43,395 nucleotides of DNA. It comes from an uncultured Lachnospiraceae bacterium. Lineage in GTDB: Bacteria; Bacillota; Clostridia; Lachnospirales; Lachnospiraceae. The position numbers were made by a program, and so were the translations under genes. Under the pieces are notes generated by a model, which was not told where the DNA came from, searched no databases, and worked only from the letters and a program-made list of their open reading frames with translations. This document shows positions 40,952 to 43,395 of the stretch, in pieces. The DNA is taken from NCBI GenBank assembly GCA_949740745.1, contig CATJIW010000191.1, positions 1 through 43,395 on the forward strand. The letters run 5' to 3'. Position 1 is the first letter of the stretch. Each line of letters begins with the position of its first letter.

Positions 40952-40980
40952 TGTACAGATCGGGGACTTTATGATATACT
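40952..40980 (+). promoter_or_regulatory. Promoter of the DUF975/CmpB-like gene
   Basis: TGTACA (40952-40957) and TATACT (40975-40980) are 17 bases apart, about 32 bases before the ATG at 41012. The -35 is imperfect. Confidence 0.5.
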
Positions 40981-41011
40981 AAAATGATATTTTTCGAAAG
41001 CGCAGGGCAGA

Positions 41012-42769
41012 ATGCATATGTGGAGCATACGGGAACTGAAGAGAAACAGCAGGGGCATTATGAAAAAGCATTACTGGCGGGTGATCGCCGTCTGCTTTCT
41101 CGTGAGCTTTATGGCGGGCAGCAATAATGACACCTTTTCTGCCGTATTTTCCTATGATTCCTCGAAGGAGGCAATCGACGCCGTTCAGGAAAATACGGTT
41201 TTTGACATCAATGACATTCAGGAGAAAAAACCGCTGGACCTTCTTCTGGAGCAGTTTGAAAAGCAGAGCGAAAAGGAAGAGGAGATGATAGAGAGGAGCC
41301 CCTACAAGGAAGGGGTGTTCTCTGCGATCTTCAACCGGACGGTGGCCACCGGCTCCGTGTTTTCCGGCATTATCGCCCTGTTTTTGGATCCCATTCTGGA
41401 GGGGGCGTGGCTGTCTCTTATTTCCGCGGCGGCTGGAGCGGCCCTTCTGTTTTTCTGGTGGCTCCTGGTGCGGAATGTCATACAGGTGGGAAGCTGCCGT
41501 TTTTTTCTGGAAGCGCATACGTACAGGGAGACCAGGGGAAACAGGATCTTTTTTCTGTACAAGATCGGCCGTATGTGGCGGGCGGCCCTTATTATGCTTC
41601 GGAAATTTCTCTATCAGTGGCTCTGGTCCCTGACCATCGTCGGAGGCTGGATCAAGGGCTATTCTTATCTGATGGTGCCTTATCTGGCGGCAGAAAATCC
41701 CAATTTAAAAGGCAGAGAGGCCATCCGGATCTCTCAAAATATGATGAAAGGGAATAAATGGCGGGCGTTCCTTCTGGACTGCTCTTTTCTGGGCTGGCAC
41801 GTGCTGAGCTTCTTCACCCTGGGGCTTGTGGATATTTTTTATGCGAATTCTTATAAGGCCGGAGCCAGGGCGGGGCTTTATCTGGCGCTGCGGGAGCAGG
41901 CCCTGGCAGAGGGGGCCGGATACTGCCATGTGTTTACGGACGCATATCTGACCTGTCCTCCGGAAAAGGAAGAGCTCCGTGCGGCCTTTGAACGGGAAGC
42001 TGTATTTGCGGAGGGGGACGACTGGAAGGCGCAGAGAGAGCGGGTCAGGGAAGCGGAGCTTGACGTGCTTAAAGAATATCCGGCGGTTCTCTTTACGGTT
42101 CCGGAGGAGCTTCGCATCAGGCGTCCGGGGATCAATTACCACTGCAGATACGGGATCACGGGGATCATTCTATTGTTCTTTATCTTTTCCTTTGCGGGCT
42201 GGTGCTGGGAGGTGGGGCTCCACCTGGTCCAGAGCGGGGAGTTTGTCAACCGGGGCGTTTTTTACGGGCCGTGGCTTCCCATCTATGGATCCGGCGGAGT
42301 CCTGGTGCTGGTGGCTCTTAAGAAGCTGCGGGACCGCCCGGTGGCCACCTTCTTTATGACGGTTTTAATCTGCGGCGTCGTGGAATATGGGACCAGCTGG
42401 GCGCTGGAGCAGATGTACGGCGTCCGATGGTGGGATTACAGCGGCTATTTCCTGCAGTTAAACGGACGAATCTGCGCCGAAGGGCTTCTGGTGTTCGGCC
42501 TGGGGGGCTGTGCGTTTATCTATATTCTGGCGCCCCTTATGATGGAGACGGGGATCCGGCGGCTGTCCGTGAAGGTGCGGGTTTTACTGTGCGTCCTGCT
42601 TCTGGCCCTGTTTGCGGCGGATTTCTGGTATTCCAGAGAGACGCCGAACAGCGGCGAGGGCATCAGCGGCCAGAGCGGGGAGGTTTTTCGGGCGGATAGT
42701 TCTTTGGGAGTCCGGACAGGAGGAACCACAGGAACAGGAGGCTGCCCTTTAGCATGCTGGAAACGGTAA
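41012..42769 (+). CDS. DUF975 plus CmpB-type (putative ABC transporter type IV) membrane protein
   Basis: A 585-residue polytopic protein fused from two parts. Residues 1-300 match DUF975 proteins (RNSRGIMKKHYWRVIAVCFL at the start, later PNLKGREAIRISQNMMKGNK), with about five helices. Residues 370-540 match the CmpB/PF06541 domain: FSFAGWCWEVGLHLVQSGEF, NRGVFYGPWLPIYGSGG and RWWDYSGYFLQLNGRICAEG. Function of both is unknown; they are common membrane proteins of Clostridia. The last 40 residues (GEGISGQSGEVFRAD onward) are Gly/Ser/Thr-rich, overlap the convergent MATE gene by 107 bases and look unlike family ends, so the original stop may have been lost by mutation. Start could be 41012 or 41018. 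Confidence 0.82.
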   Translation: MHMWSIRELKRNSRGIMKKHYWRVIAVCFLVSFMAGSNNDTFSAVFSYDSSKEAIDAVQENTVFDINDIQEKKPLDLLLEQFEKQSEKEEEMIERSPYKEGVFSAIFNRTVATGSVFSGIIALFLDPILEGAWLSLISAAAGAALLFFWWLLVRNVIQVGSCRFFLEAHTYRETRGNRIFFLYKIGRMWRAALIMLRKFLYQWLWSLTIVGGWIKGYSYLMVPYLAAENPNLKGREAIRISQNMMKGNKWRAFLLDCSFLGWHVLSFFTLGLVDIFYANSYKAGARAGLYLALREQALAEGAGYCHVFTDAYLTCPPEKEELRAAFEREAVFAEGDDWKAQRERVREAELDVLKEYPAVLFTVPEELRIRRPGINYHCRYGITGIILLFFIFSFAGWCWEVGLHLVQSGEFVNRGVFYGPWLPIYGSGGVLVLVALKKLRDRPVATFFMTVLICGVVEYGTSWALEQMYGVRWWDYSGYFLQLNGRICAEGLLVFGLGGCAFIYILAPLMMETGIRRLSVKVRVLLCVLLLALFAADFWYSRETPNSGEGISGQSGEVFRADSSLGVRTGGTTGTGGCPLACWKR

Positions 42770-43395
42770 TACTCCACCAGATGCCGTCAAGGCCCAGGGA
42801 CGTCTGCGTAAGGAGCGCGGCGGCCGGGATCCGGAGGGAGGTAAAAAGGATTCCCACCAGGGAGGGAGGCAGGGTCCTTCCCAGGCCGGAAAAGGCCCCG
42901 GCGGTGGTAATTTCCACGCACATGAAAAGCTGGGAGAGGCTCAGGATCTTTAAGTAGCGGATGCCCAGGGGAAGGACTTCGCCGTCCGGGATAAAAAACC
43001 GGAAAACAGGGCCCGGCAGGGTGAAAAGCACCAGGCTGCAGAGCAGTCCCCAGAGAGTGATGACGGCCATGGAAATCCGGTAGCCCTTTCGGATGCGGGC
43101 ATGGTCCCCGGCTCCGTAATTCTGGGCGGTAAAGGCGTTTACGGCAGCGGAGAAGCCCTCTGCGGTCATCCAGGAGATGGATTCGATCTGGCTGCCGACC
43201 TTCTGGACTGCCACGGCGGCGTCGCCCCAGCCGGCGATCATCCTTGCAATGCACATGGAAATGGCGGAGAAGGCCATGTTCTGGAGAGAAGAAGGAAGGC
43301 CGATGCGGAATATGGCCCGGATCCGGCGGCTGTCCGGCTTTGTGCGGAGCCTGATATGGGAAAAAACGGCCGGCTCCCTGCGGACGCAGAGGAAG
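42663..43395 (-). CDS. MATE-family efflux transporter, C-terminal part
   Basis: The minus-strand frame is open from the right edge of the window to the TGA at 42663, giving 243 residues, roughly the second half of a 450-residue MATE transporter. Visible are IFRIGLPSSLQNMAFSAISM (the repeat-start motif of the second half), VQKVGSQIESISWMTAEGFS, NAFTAQNYGAGDHARIRKGY and several helices after it. MATE proteins export cationic drugs or metabolites using sodium or proton gradients. An internal methionine at 43277 is not the start, since the upstream frame continues with family-like sequence. It converges on, and overlaps, the DUF975/CmpB-like gene. Confidence 0.9.
   Translation of the reverse strand, partial: FLCVRREPAVFSHIRLRTKPDSRRIRAIFRIGLPSSLQNMAFSAISMCIARMIAGWGDAAVAVQKVGSQIESISWMTAEGFSAAVNAFTAQNYGAGDHARIRKGYRISMAVITLWGLLCSLVLFTLPGPVFRFFIPDGEVLPLGIRYLKILSLSQLFMCVEITTAGAFSGLGRTLPPSLVGILFTSLRIPAAALLTQTSLGLDGIWWSITVSSMLKGSLLFLWFLLSGLPKNYPPEKPPRSGR

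Overview
The window reads as chromosomal DNA of a high-GC, anaerobic, gut-type member of the Clostridia, most like Lachnospiraceae. This is inferred from gene content: argB-argD order, ComEA/ComEC, a GreA-type factor, DUF2325 beside a FeoB-associated Cys-rich peptide, a DUF975/CmpB-type membrane protein, and sortase-type surface proteins with Cys/His repeats. No rRNA or tRNA gene was seen and no species can be named.

Layout. 1-1915: end of arginine biosynthesis (argB, argD) and a small DMT-type permease. 1920-8558: competence DNA-uptake genes comEA and comEC, with an OmpR-type response regulator, its histidine kinase and a GerMN lipoprotein between them; a degenerate 13/19-bp tandem repeat separates comEA from the regulator. 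8559-10843: repeat-rich ground holding a MITE-like palindrome with an 11-bp flanking direct repeat, a strong terminator, a membrane-bound XRE regulator, and a 0.7-kb array of hairpin arms and tandem repeats. 10844-14531 (minus strand): a DUF4432 sugar-epimerase-like protein, an O-antigen-ligase-like protein and an acyltransferase.

14654-30140 is the most striking part: one dense co-directional cluster for cell-surface fibres. In order it encodes a coiled-coil protein, a Ser/Lys signal peptidase, a 1671-residue adhesin (12 C-HxH-C modules, a beta-helix and Cna/SpaA-type domains), an LPGTG major pilin, a class C sortase, a minor pilin-like protein, two TasA/CalY-like proteins with SipW-type signal peptides, an IKTGD-ended surface protein, a MucBP-type membrane protein, a SipW-like Ser/His signal peptidase, a BTAD regulator with a degenerate GGDEF-like tail, and an unknown protein. 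It appears to combine a sortase-polymerised pilus with a TasA/SipW fibre system under one regulator.

30141-43395: a possible structured RNA, a NatAB-like ABC exporter, a membrane glycerophosphodiester phosphodiesterase, a large unknown membrane protein, a Uma2-family protein, an FMN-dependent hydroxy-acid oxidase with a Cys-rich N-terminus, GreA, a small iron-linked pair (DUF2325 and FeoB-associated peptide) behind two TTAG-N6-CTAA inverted repeats, phosphopentomutase (deoB), a DtxR-type regulator (minus), a DUF975/CmpB-like membrane protein and the C-terminal part of a MATE exporter (minus), which runs off the window.
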